DNA of 9,752 nt from Selenomonas sp963544755 (lineage in GTDB: Bacteria > Bacillota > Negativicutes > Selenomonadales > Selenomonadaceae), in assembly GCA_963544755.1 (NCBI GenBank), contig CAUUGH010000052.1, positions 1-9,752 of the forward strand, read 5' to 3'. The translations under genes were made by a program, and so were the position numbers. Below the pieces are notes generated by a model. That model did no database searches. It saw nothing but the letters and a program-made list of their open reading frames with translations, and was not told the origin of the DNA. Below, piece by piece: positions 1 to 6,358 of this stretch; position 1 is the first letter of the stretch, and each line of letters begins with the position of its first letter.

Positions 1-1154
1 AGCGCGACATCCCTGTGCGCCGCCTTTGCATCGGGGAACATCAGATGCACAGCATCCATATGCAGCTTGCCATCGGCGCTTTTCACCTGCTCAAATGGCG
101 TACCTGTATCTCCCTCGCGCAGCAGCGTATCAAACTCCGTCAGACGATCGACAACCGCCTTCCACTCTGCAAGCATAGGATAGTTGAGAATAAACCACGA
201 AAGAGATACGCGCATCCCATTAAACGCAGACACCGTCTGCATCATCTCTCCCATCTGAAATGCACCGGAAAAATACTTCGGTGCGGCGAGAAGATAGGGA
301 ACAACGCCGGATACCTGTGCATAACCGGAGTTAAAATAGTTGAGCTGCCGCTTTTTTAGCAGATTTTTCACCCAGATATTAAACACACGCGCAAAAGACT
401 CCTTGGTCACGACAGCCTCGCGTTTTTCCCCACCATGCAGGGCAATGTCCTTTGCTCGATCACGCAGACGGATCAGTTTGCTGCGATAGTCCGCCTCATA
501 TTCCTGCCGGCAGCGTTCTAAGCCGACGAGACGATGTCCTATGCTGTGAATCAGCCATGTGCCGACAACCACAAATCCCACCGTGATCCACAGCATAAAG
601 CCCGGTATATAGACCCCACCCACCGTATATGCCTCGGACAGCCCCCACAGAATCACCGCGAAAGCACTCAAAGAACCAAAGGAGTCAACGAAGTCAAACA
701 CCATCGCCACCGTCAGCTTTGGAAACAAATACAGATCCTCGGCAATACGCTGATCGGGGTTGTCGATACTCTTGTGAAAAATCGCGCGGTAGTAGAGTTT
801 TGTCGTAAGCCAACGCTTCGTATAGTTCTCTGAAAGCCAGCCGCGCCACATCTGCACAGCCTTGTCACAGAGAAATTTTTGATTGGCATACAAAAAGAGA
901 CTGATCGCCGCCAGAGCAAATAAGAGACCGAGCTGATACATAAAAGCATCGCCGTCTTTGCTCTCCATGGCGTTGAAAAAATCCTTCGACCATGTATTGA
1001 GCCGGACGGTCAGATATACATTCGCGATATTAAATGCCATCGCAACCGCTAGCATTCCGCCTACTTTGACGCTCGCTCTACTTTGCCAAAACGGTGCTGC
1101 CAGATGCTTGCAGCACTTCAGGAAAACGCCGATTTCATGGATGGATTGTCGCAT
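1..1154 (-). CDS. SbmA/BacA/YddA-type ABC transporter, membrane domain (3' part beyond window)
   Basis: Inner-membrane transporter of the SbmA/BacA-like family. The 384 codons in the window are open without a stop and run off the left edge. Family hallmarks seen: LNTWSKDFFNAMESKD (about residues 52-67), DNPDQRIAEDL (131-141), and the late block YFSGAFQMGEMMQT followed by SLSWF (294-321). Hydrophobic segments lie near 31-52, 71-91, 155-174 and 184-206. Relatives such as YddA and mycobacterial Rv1819c carry a C-terminal ATPase, whereas SbmA/BacA lack one. The edge cuts the gene before that point, so this cannot be decided here. Start: ATG at 1154 is preferred because GGAG (1164-1161) lies 6 bases upstream; ATG at 1160 abuts that site. 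The start overlaps the receptor stop (TGATG), so the two are probably translationally coupled. Known family substrates are peptides and cobalamin; pairing with a TonB receptor suggests import of its ligand (inference). Confidence 0.88.
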   Translation of the reverse strand, partial: MRQSIHEIGVFLKCCKHLAAPFWQSRASVKVGGMLAVAMAFNIANVYLTVRLNTWSKDFFNAMESKDGDAFMYQLGLLFALAAISLFLYANQKFLCDKAVQMWRGWLSENYTKRWLTTKLYYRAIFHKSIDNPDQRIAEDLYLFPKLTVAMVFDFVDSFGSLSAFAVILWGLSEAYTVGGVYIPGFMLWITVGFVVVGTWLIHSIGHRLVGLERCRQEYEADYRSKLIRLRDRAKDIALHGGEKREAVVTKESFARVFNIWVKNLLKKRQLNYFNSGYAQVSGVVPYLLAAPKYFSGAFQMGEMMQTVSAFNGMRVSLSWFILNYPMLAEWKAVVDRLTEFDTLLREGDTGTPFEQVKSADGKLHMDAVHLMFPDAKAAHRDVA

Positions 1155-3319
1155 CACCATCTCCGTATATAGGACAAAATACAGGTACGCTCCTGCCCCA
1201 TGAAGCCCATCGGCGTGCCCCAGTAGGGTTCAATGTTCGAGATGTACTTCTTGTCAAAGAGGTTTCGCACATGAAGTGTCAGACTGCTGTCTCCGCGTGC
1301 GAGTGACAGTGAGGTGTCATAGAGCATCACGCCGCCCATTGTAATATCATTTCTTTCATCCATACGATTTCCGATATAACGGGCACCAAAACCAAGCGTC
1401 AGTTCGCCGTTATCGTATTTCTTAAGCACTGCGTCCGCACGCAGATTCAGACTGTGCATGGCAACGCCTGAAGGCTTTTTGCCGATGCGATTGGAATTCG
1501 TATCCTTTGTAACGCGATTGTCCAAATAGGTGTACGACCCCAAAATTCGTAAGTCTGGATTTAGCGTAACGCGCCCTTCCAGCTCAAAGCCCTGCGAAGT
1601 GACTTCTCCCGTCGTCGTATAATACGTTGTTGCCGGCACAAGGCGTGGGAGATTTTGATGTCTCAGATCGAAAAGTGATGCTGTCACTTGAACATTCGGA
1701 CGCGGAATATAGTGCACGCCGATTTCCCACTCTTGTCCCGTCGTTGGACCTAGAAGCTTCCCGTCAACATCATGGAATGCCGAAGGCTCAAACGAATTGT
1801 TCCAATGTAGATAGGGGTAAAAACCGTTGCCCACATCATAGACGACACCTGCCTGCCCCGTCCATGCACCCTGGCTGTACCACTTATCATCACGCCGACT
1901 GTACTGCGCGTAAAGACCGCGCCGCACACCGCCGCTGAGTGTAAAACGCCCTAGTTTCTGTGTATGCATGACATAAAGACCGCGCTGCCTGCTCCAATAA
2001 TTAAGATCCCCCATCGGTACCACCGTATCAGGATCGGCAGGAATCGGCACACCGCCGACATAGTCACGGATCTGCGGAAGCGTCCACATCGAGAGCATCC
2101 GCATTGCTTCTTTGTCCGATGTGTTTTCATATCGCCAATCAAAACCAAAGATCGTATCTGAAGAACCGACATTTCCATCCTCATGCAACTGAATGAACTG
2201 TTCAGAGAAATACGCCGTCGCCTCGCTGTCGATCATCGCGCCAAAACGTCTGAATATGTTGGGACCTGGCATGAAGGCTCCTGCCGACTGCCGCGATGTG
2301 ACATTCGTCTTGCGCCAGCCTACTTTTTGATGAAAGCTCAGTCGATCATTAAACTTGTGTGCAAGCTCATAGCTTAGCCCCTGCTGTTCGAGCTCGTACC
2401 GATCCCAGCCGGAAACACCTATAAAGAAGCGATCCGGCATAATACCATAGAGGGGATCGCCCGGAAGTCTTGTACGCGGAGAATACGCATAGCCATCTAT
2501 CCGATCCTTCTGCCAGGATGAGAAAAATGTCAACTTCGTTCTGTCTCCCCACGATTTGGTAATGGACGGTGCAATATAAATACGCGTCTGATCCGTCTTG
2601 TCGTAGAACAGATCATTTCCCTTCACCATCGCTACAAAACGACCATAAAGCGAGCGATCTTTATTCGTGCGATTAATATCAACCGCTAGCATCTTTTCCT
2701 TATGATTGCCGACTTGCAGCTGCACCTCATTAAAATTTTCACGCTGTGGGCGCTTAAGTTCAAGATTAATCCGTCCACCCACGGCAGCACTGCCATATCC
2801 TGTTGACGATGGTCCGCGCAGAATCTCCACGCGGTCAACACCATAGAGTTCGGGACTAAGCAGATTATCTGTCGTATGGAACGCCTTCATCCCATTGATA
2901 GAAATATTGTTCTGTGACACATCGAACCCACGGATCTTGCTGAAATTATAAAGATTGTCATAGCCGCGCGGCGCAACCGTAATGCCTGCATTGTATTCTA
3001 GTGCATCCGTCAGATTGTATACGCCTAGCCGCTCAATCTCGTCCGTATTCACGATCGTAAGCGATGCCGGCGTTTTTGCCAGCTTCGTCGGAATCTTGCC
3101 GGCCATACGCGACGTATCATCCAACCGCGTCGCATAAACGTGTACCGTCGGAGTCCGAACTATTTGCTGCACCTTTGCGTCCGACGCTTGCCTCTCTTGA
3201 ACTACCGCATCCTCTTGCGGCTCTGCAGAATCTTGTTCTGCCGCTTGTGCAAAACCTGCACCAAGTATAAGCGTCAGCACCAGACTACTCGGGACAATCT
3301 TTTGTATTTTACGATTCAT
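1154..3319 (-). CDS. TonB-dependent outer-membrane receptor, siderophore type
   Basis: Outer-membrane beta-barrel receptor of 721 residues, normal length for the family, that imports a chelate using TonB energy. A basic start plus hydrophobic stretch ending FAQA (about residues 1-27) is a signal peptide. A TonB-box-like strand TVHVYAT lies at 58-64. The plug domain (about 78-190) shows LTDALEYNAGI (103-113), KIRGFD (128-133), INGMK, then VDRVEILRGPSSTGYG (161-176) and GGRINLELKRPQ. The rest is the barrel. Near the C-terminus is LHVRNLFDKKY, and the last residue is the aromatic W expected for barrel assembly. The plug most resembles FhuA/FoxA-type siderophore receptors, but the ligand cannot be read from sequence; heme or cobalamin are less likely. 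ATG 3319 has an AGGTG-type site about 10 bases upstream. It is first in an operon with an SbmA-like transporter and has a Fur-box-like site at its promoter. Confidence 0.93.
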   Translation of the reverse strand: MNRKIQKIVPSSLVLTLILGAGFAQAAEQDSAEPQEDAVVQERQASDAKVQQIVRTPTVHVYATRLDDTSRMAGKIPTKLAKTPASLTIVNTDEIERLGVYNLTDALEYNAGITVAPRGYDNLYNFSKIRGFDVSQNNISINGMKAFHTTDNLLSPELYGVDRVEILRGPSSTGYGSAAVGGRINLELKRPQRENFNEVQLQVGNHKEKMLAVDINRTNKDRSLYGRFVAMVKGNDLFYDKTDQTRIYIAPSITKSWGDRTKLTFFSSWQKDRIDGYAYSPRTRLPGDPLYGIMPDRFFIGVSGWDRYELEQQGLSYELAHKFNDRLSFHQKVGWRKTNVTSRQSAGAFMPGPNIFRRFGAMIDSEATAYFSEQFIQLHEDGNVGSSDTIFGFDWRYENTSDKEAMRMLSMWTLPQIRDYVGGVPIPADPDTVVPMGDLNYWSRQRGLYVMHTQKLGRFTLSGGVRRGLYAQYSRRDDKWYSQGAWTGQAGVVYDVGNGFYPYLHWNNSFEPSAFHDVDGKLLGPTTGQEWEIGVHYIPRPNVQVTASLFDLRHQNLPRLVPATTYYTTTGEVTSQGFELEGRVTLNPDLRILGSYTYLDNRVTKDTNSNRIGKKPSGVAMHSLNLRADAVLKKYDNGELTLGFGARYIGNRMDERNDITMGGVMLYDTSLSLARGDSSLTLHVRNLFDKKYISNIEPYWGTPMGFMGQERTCILSYIRRW

Positions 3320-3344
3320 CTTATCTTTTCACCTTTCCTGTGTG

Positions 3345-3359
3345 TAAGAATCTTTATCA
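3345..3359 (-). promoter_or_regulatory. Candidate Fur box at the receptor promoter
   Basis: On the minus strand the sequence TGATAAAGATTCTTA matches the 7-1-7 Fur consensus TGATAAT-N-ATTATCA at 11 of 14 defined positions. It sits directly downstream of the -10 hexamer, over the expected transcription start near 3357, where binding would block transcription. Iron repression of a siderophore-type receptor is the usual arrangement; the binding itself is inferred. Confidence 0.55.
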
Positions 3360-3363
3360 TTAA

Positions 3364-3392
3364 ATACTAGTAAAAGAAGATATTTCTGTCAA
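3364..3392 (-). promoter_or_regulatory. Sigma-A promoter of the receptor/transporter operon
   Basis: Read on the minus strand: a perfect -35 TTGACA (3392-3387), a 17-base spacer, and -10 TAGTAT (3369-3364). The start codon at 3319 is about 38 bases below the predicted start site. Confidence 0.8.
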
Positions 3393-3440
3393 GAATAATT
3401 TTATTTTTAGCAAAATTCAATCCCCAATATGCAGAAATAG

Positions 3441-3462
3441 AAAAAGTCCCGACAGAGTTCGG
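3441..3462 (-). terminator. Weak candidate terminator after the CHR gene pair
   Basis: On the minus strand, six bases after the stop codon, CCGA (3462-3459) can pair with TCGG (3452-3449) across a 6-base loop, followed two bases later by CTTTTT (run at 3445-3441). The stem is only 4 bp, so this is a poor terminator by sequence, but its place between two minus-strand operons fits. Confidence 0.35.
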
Positions 3463-3467
3463 TTTCC

Positions 3468-4040
3468 TTATACGCCGCCGTTTTGCAAAACGCCAAAGAA
3501 AACTCCCATGATGCCGGCTGCGGTAAGGATGGTGATGATGCTATACTTGTAGTTAATGGCGATGAGCGAAAGGGCGATTATGACAATGCTGCTCCATGCC
3601 GTTTCATCAAAATGCACAGGAAGCATCTCCGTATTCCAAACTGCCAATAAGATAAAATCAATCGCGGCTCCACAAATCAGGGCGATGACTGCAGGGCGCA
3701 GACCGTTTAAAACACCGCGAAGCGAACCGATGTCACCATACTTTAGAAAAATTTTAGCAAGCGCGATACCTAAAAGCAAGGCAGGAAAGGCAAAGCCTGC
3801 TGTTGCTGCGACAGCACCGCCGATACCTGCGACGCTCATGCCCGCAAAGGTGGCAGCATTGATGCCAATAGGCCCTGGCGTCATTTGTGAGATCGTAAAA
3901 ATGTCAATGAACTCTGAAAGTGTCAGCCAACCGCGCTCATCTACGACAACAGCTTGAATGAGCGGCATAGATGCATAACCGCCGCCGACGCAAAAAATGC
4001 TGACTTTGGCAAATTCAAAAAAAAGCTGCAGATATATCAT
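3468..4040 (-). CDS. CHR-family (chromate) transporter, second short subunit
   Basis: Integral membrane protein of 190 residues, one CHR domain, the length of the short-chain subfamily that works as a pair. Seen: GGGY (19-22), GWLTLSEFIDIF (37-48) and the signature QMTPGPIGINAATFAG (52-67), followed by several hydrophobic helices to the C-terminus. Short CHR proteins in Firmicutes are encoded as adjacent pairs that together equal one long ChrA; some export chromate, but many genomic copies have no tested substrate. It lies 11 bases below the first subunit gene, with a G-rich ribosome site (GGGGGA) ending about 6 bases before ATG 4040. The two genes are surely co-transcribed. Chromate as the physiological substrate is uncertain. 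Confidence 0.88.
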   Translation of the reverse strand: MIYLQLFFEFAKVSIFCVGGGYASMPLIQAVVVDERGWLTLSEFIDIFTISQMTPGPIGINAATFAGMSVAGIGGAVAATAGFAFPALLLGIALAKIFLKYGDIGSLRGVLNGLRPAVIALICGAAIDFILLAVWNTEMLPVHFDETAWSSIVIIALSLIAINYKYSIITILTAAGIMGVFFGVLQNGGV

Positions 4041-4051
4041 GATCTTTCCCC

Positions 4052-4642
4052 CTAGCTATACTTCTTGTCCTGCATGAGCATAAGACCAATGATGCCGTCG
4101 ATAATGACCAACAGCATTATATTGACATCAAAAAATACATTAGCGACAAAGGTTGCTATGACGATCGCCGACGGCAGAAAAAGTCGCTTTTTCACCTGCT
4201 TGACAAAGAGATCTATAGCCACTTTTAAGATGAGTGCCGTCGCGCCGCACTGCATACCTTTTAAGGCAAGCTGCACCGTCTGATTGGCTTGAAACGCGTC
4301 ATAGCAGCGTGCGACGATAGAAAGCGTTATTAAAGGCGGCAGCACAGTCGCCAAAAGAGCCGTCAAAGATCCTTTAAGACCTGCCATGCGATAGCCTAAG
4401 ATAACGCAGGCATTTACAGCAACTATGCCTGGCATAGACTGCGCGACAGCAACCATGTCGAGCGCTTCTTTTTCATCGATCCAACCGTATTCATCGACAT
4501 ATTTAGCCTTTAAAAGCGGAATAATGACGAAGCCGCCGCCAACGGTGACGGCACTGATAAGGAAAGTAGAAGAAAAGAGTTTTTTGTAAAAATGCTTAGT
4601 ATCACGCGGCGCAGGTGCTGTTTGGATTTTAGTATTTGCCAT
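4052..4642 (-). CDS. CHR-family (chromate) transporter, first short subunit
   Basis: Integral membrane protein of 196 residues with one CHR domain. After a hydrophilic N-terminus of about 20 residues come TVGGGFVIIPLLKAKYVDEY (33-52), GWIDEKEALDMVAVAQ (53-68) and SMPGIVAVNA (69-78). This is the CHR signature, with PGI in place of the PGP of its partner. Hydrophobic helices fill the rest, with a basic KQVKKR loop near 147-152. It is the first gene of the pair; the two differ clearly in sequence, consistent with a heterodimer of opposite-facing halves (known idea for this subfamily, inferred here). AAGGAG lies a few bases upstream of ATG 4642, and an extended -10 element lies about 40 bases further up. 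Substrate unproven. Confidence 0.88.
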   Translation of the reverse strand: MANTKIQTAPAPRDTKHFYKKLFSSTFLISAVTVGGGFVIIPLLKAKYVDEYGWIDEKEALDMVAVAQSMPGIVAVNACVILGYRMAGLKGSLTALLATVLPPLITLSIVARCYDAFQANQTVQLALKGMQCGATALILKVAIDLFVKQVKKRLFLPSAIVIATFVANVFFDVNIMLLVIIDGIIGLMLMQDKKYS

Positions 4643-4681
4643 ATGTGTCGCTCCTTTTTGATAATTTGCAAAAGTAGTTTC

Positions 4682-4690
4682 ATTATAGCA
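4682..4690 (-). promoter_or_regulatory. Extended -10 promoter element of the CHR pair
   Basis: On the minus strand TGCTATAAT gives a perfect -10 hexamer (4687-4682) with the TGn extension. No good -35 is visible at 16-18 bases, as is common for extended -10 promoters. It lies about 40 bases above ATG 4642 and back to back with the rubredoxin promoter. Confidence 0.6.
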
Positions 4691-4710
4691 TACATTCTTG
4701 CATTAAAAAC

Positions 4711-4739
4711 TTGCGTTGTTCTAAAAATTATAGTATGAT
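4711..4739 (+). promoter_or_regulatory. Promoter of the rubredoxin gene
   Basis: TTGCGT (4711-4716), a 17-base spacer, and TATGAT (4734-4739). The predicted start near 4746 leaves a leader of about 54 bases before ATG 4800. Confidence 0.6.
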
Positions 4740-4799
4740 AAAAGCCTAAGAAAGTTCCAATTTCGTTCTTGGCAGTTTATTTTAAGGAGGGATTTTAAG

Positions 4800-4961
4800 A
4801 TGAAAATTTGGACTTGCACCGTTTGTGGCTGGATTTATGACGAGGCTAACGGCGATGCTGATTACGATCTGGCAGCAGGCGTTAAGTTTGCGGATTTGCC
4901 AGATGATTTTGTCTGTCCGCTATGTGGTGTCGGCAAGGATATGTTTGAAGAACAAACCTAG
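4800..4961 (+). CDS. Rubredoxin
   Basis: Small cytoplasmic electron carrier of 53 residues holding one iron in a Cys4 site. The two knuckles are visible: CTVCGWIYDE (residues 6-15) and CPLCGVGKDMFE (39-50). The aromatic core residues of the family are present (Trp4, Trp11, Tyr13, Phe30), and the length is exactly typical. In anaerobes rubredoxin passes electrons from NAD(P)H oxidoreductases to rubrerythrin, superoxide reductase or flavodiiron proteins; none of those partners is in the window. The gene has a strong AAGGAGG site 7 bases before ATG 4800, its own promoter, and a strong terminator, so it is monocistronic. It is divergent from the CHR pair. Confidence 0.96.
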   Translation: MKIWTCTVCGWIYDEANGDADYDLAAGVKFADLPDDFVCPLCGVGKDMFEEQT

Positions 4962-4987
4962 TATTAGGGCATCTTGATGAATATGAC

Positions 4988-5043
4988 GAAGGAAGCACGG
5001 ATAAAATGGCTCACCACCATTAGTCGTGCTTCCTTCATTTTTT
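4988..5043 (+). terminator. Rho-independent terminator of the rubredoxin gene
   Basis: GAAGGAAGCACG (4988-4999) pairs perfectly over 12 bp with CGTGCTTCCTTC (5025-5036), followed by a T run at 5038-5043. The 25-base loop contains a further AATGG/CCATT stem. The T run on one side only makes it plus-strand specific. Confidence 0.9.
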
Positions 5044-5076
5044 ATCGAAATTTGCCATGAAAGAAATTGATTCTTC

Positions 5077-5104
5077 TTGTAATTTCTGATATATCTGATA
5101 TAAT
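5077..5104 (+). promoter_or_regulatory. Promoter of mdh
   Basis: A perfect -10 TATAAT (5099-5104) with TTGTAA (5077-5082) at 16 bases as the best -35. The spacer contains TCTGATAT twice, at 5085-5092 and 5094-5101, the second running into the -10. The predicted start near 5111 gives a leader of about 100 bases. Confidence 0.65.
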
Positions 5105-5139
5105 TAAAAGCGATAAAATTGGATTTTAATTGGAAGTCC

Positions 5140-5185
5140 AAGTCATGGAGATGCGTCCCGATAAGTCCATGGGGATGTCTCGCCG
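5140..5185 (+). repeat. Imperfect tandem repeat in the mdh leader
   Basis: Two copies of a unit resembling AAGTC(C)ATGGRGATG, at 5140-5153 and 5163-5177, each followed by a pyrimidine/CG-rich tail (CGTCCCG and TCTCGCCG). The ATG triplets inside the copies are 24 bases apart. A further AAGTCC stands at 5134-5139. The role is unknown. Confidence 0.45.
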
Positions 5186-5213
5186 AATTTCAAAGGAGGC
5201 AGATTTTACATGA
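5145..5213 (+). CDS. Possible 22-codon leader ORF overlapping the mdh start
   Basis: An ATG at 5145 opens a frame of 22 codons that closes with TGA at 5211-5213, overlapping the mdh start as ATGA. GGAAG at 5132-5136 is 8 bases upstream and could serve as a weak ribosome site. The predicted peptide is basic and starts MEMRPDKSMGMSRR; it has an 8-residue echo (MEMRPDKS then MGMSRRIS) from the underlying repeat. The frame also runs through the mdh ribosome site, so its translation would affect or couple to mdh initiation. No family is recognised, and an open frame of this length can arise by chance. Confidence 0.3.
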   Translation: MEMRPDKSMGMSRRISKEADFT

Positions 5214-6178
5214 AAGTAACAGTTGTTGGTGCAGGTAATGTCGGAGCTACCGTTGCAAACGTCCTTGCGACAAAAGCATTTTGCAGCGAAGTCGTCCTCG
5301 TTGACATCAAAGAAGGCGTACCTGAAGGAAAGGCCATCGACATCATGCAGACGGCTCATATGCTAAACTTTGACACGACGGTAAAAGGTGTTACGGCTTT
5401 GCCAGACGATCCGAACGGCTATGCTCCGACGGCAGGCTCTGAGGTCGTTGTTATTACATCCGGTATGCCGCGTAAGCCCGGCATGAGCCGCGAAGATCTG
5501 ATCGGCGTCAATGCCAAAATTGTAAAAAGCGTTGTCGATCAGGCATTAAAATTCTCCCCCGATGCATACTTTATCATCATCTCTAACCCCATGGATGCCA
5601 TGACGTATCTGGCTCTGAAAGATTCGGGGCTACCGCGTAACCGTATTTTAGGTCAAGGCGGTATGCTAGACAGCAGCCGTTTCCGTTATTATCTCTCCGT
5701 TGCCCTTACAGAAGCCGGCTATCCTGCGACGCCGACGGACATCGACGGTATGGTTTTAGGCGGTCACAGCGATAAGACAATGGTGCCGCTCGTAAGCCAT
5801 GCTACGCTGCGCGGCGTACCCGTGACCGAGCTTCTTTCAAAAGAAGCACTTAAAGATGCCGTCGAAAAGACGAAGGTCGGCGGCGCGACCCTTACGAAGC
5901 TCTTAGGCACGTCTGCATGGATGGCTCCTGGTGCTGCGGCGGCGATGATGGTCGAGGCGATCGCGCTTGATGCCAAAAAACTCATCCCCTGCTGCGTCGG
6001 CTTAGATGGCGAGTATGGCGAAAAGGATCTTGCGATCGGCGTGCCTGTCATATTAGGTAAGGGCGGCTGCGAGAAGATCATCGAAGTAAAATTCTCCGAC
6101 GAAGAAAAGGCAAAGTTCCAAGAAAGCGTCGCTGCTGCGCGTGATACAAATTCAAAACTCGGCGATGCGCTAAAATAA
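5210..6178 (+). CDS. mdh: Malate dehydrogenase, LDH-like NAD-dependent type
   Basis: Cytoplasmic enzyme interconverting malate and oxaloacetate with NAD(H), 322 residues, normal length. Seen: the Rossmann motif GAGNVG (7-12) with Asp32 at the end of strand 2, which favours NAD over NADP; the substrate loop GMPRKPGMSRED (85-96), where Arg88 marks malate rather than lactate specificity, with Arg94 also binding substrate; SNPMD (125-129); the Asp154/Arg157 pair in LDSSRFR; and the catalytic His186 in LGGHSD. All key residues are present. In Negativicutes this step feeds the succinate-propionate fermentation (inference from the likely host). AAAGGAGG at 5192-5199 sets ATG 5210. The gene stands alone between its own promoter and tandem terminators, after an unusual leader with a possible coupled upstream ORF. 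Confidence 0.96.
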   Translation: MKVTVVGAGNVGATVANVLATKAFCSEVVLVDIKEGVPEGKAIDIMQTAHMLNFDTTVKGVTALPDDPNGYAPTAGSEVVVITSGMPRKPGMSREDLIGVNAKIVKSVVDQALKFSPDAYFIIISNPMDAMTYLALKDSGLPRNRILGQGGMLDSSRFRYYLSVALTEAGYPATPTDIDGMVLGGHSDKTMVPLVSHATLRGVPVTELLSKEALKDAVEKTKVGGATLTKLLGTSAWMAPGAAAAMMVEAIALDAKKLIPCCVGLDGEYGEKDLAIGVPVILGKGGCEKIIEVKFSDEEKAKFQESVAAARDTNSKLGDALK

Positions 6179-6188
6179 GCGTTTTCCT

Positions 6189-6224
6189 AAAAAAAGCTGC
6201 TGCATTTTTTGCGGCAGCTTTTTC
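6189..6224 (+). terminator. Rho-independent terminator of mdh
   Basis: AAAAAGCTGC (6191-6200) pairs with GCAGCTTTTT (6214-6223); the helix continues inward through one G-T pair and GCA/TGC, closing on a small T loop. It starts about 10 bases after the mdh stop and ends in a T run. Confidence 0.9.
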
Positions 6225-6232
6225 TTGAGCAA

Positions 6233-6277
6233 AAAAACTGCCATCAGCTCCAAAAAGCAGAGTTGATGGCAGTTTTT
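6233..6277. terminator. Bidirectional terminator between convergent mdh and dps
   Basis: AAAAACTGCCATCA (6233-6246) is a perfect 14-base inverted repeat with TGATGGCAGTTTTT (6264-6277). Five more pairs continue inside (AGCTC region with GAGTT, one wobble) to a short loop. A T run follows on both strands: 6273-6277 on plus, and seven A's at 6231-6237 read as T's on minus. It ends dps and backs up the mdh terminator. Confidence 0.9.
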
Positions 6278-6358
6278 AAGGAAACATTTATAAAATGAAG
6301 TCGTTTAGCTTTGTGCATATGCGTGGCCGAATTTACCAGTGGCTCCTTAATCAACAGC

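Noticed and set aside
713..949. A 78-codon minus-strand frame
   Set aside because: It lies within the SbmA-like coding sequence in another frame; that frame is open for 384 codons and matches family motifs, so this is a shadow.
1627..2377. Several short plus- and minus-strand frames of 60-100 codons
   Set aside because: All lie inside the 721-residue receptor gene in other frames, with no ribosome site or recognisable domain.
4920..5141. A 73-codon minus-strand frame between rubredoxin and mdh
   Set aside because: It runs through the rubredoxin terminator hairpin and the mdh promoter, and has no supported ribosome site or domain.
5126..5359. A 77-codon minus-strand frame over the mdh start
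   Set aside because: Antisense to mdh with no family resemblance; a shadow of mdh codon pattern.
6290..6358. Dps frame continued past its stop reads a second open stretch resembling a protein tail (GATGKFGHAYAQS)
   Set aside because: It is preceded by two in-frame stops, has no start, is about 13 codons long and matches nothing I recognise; more simply a dps 3' untranslated region.
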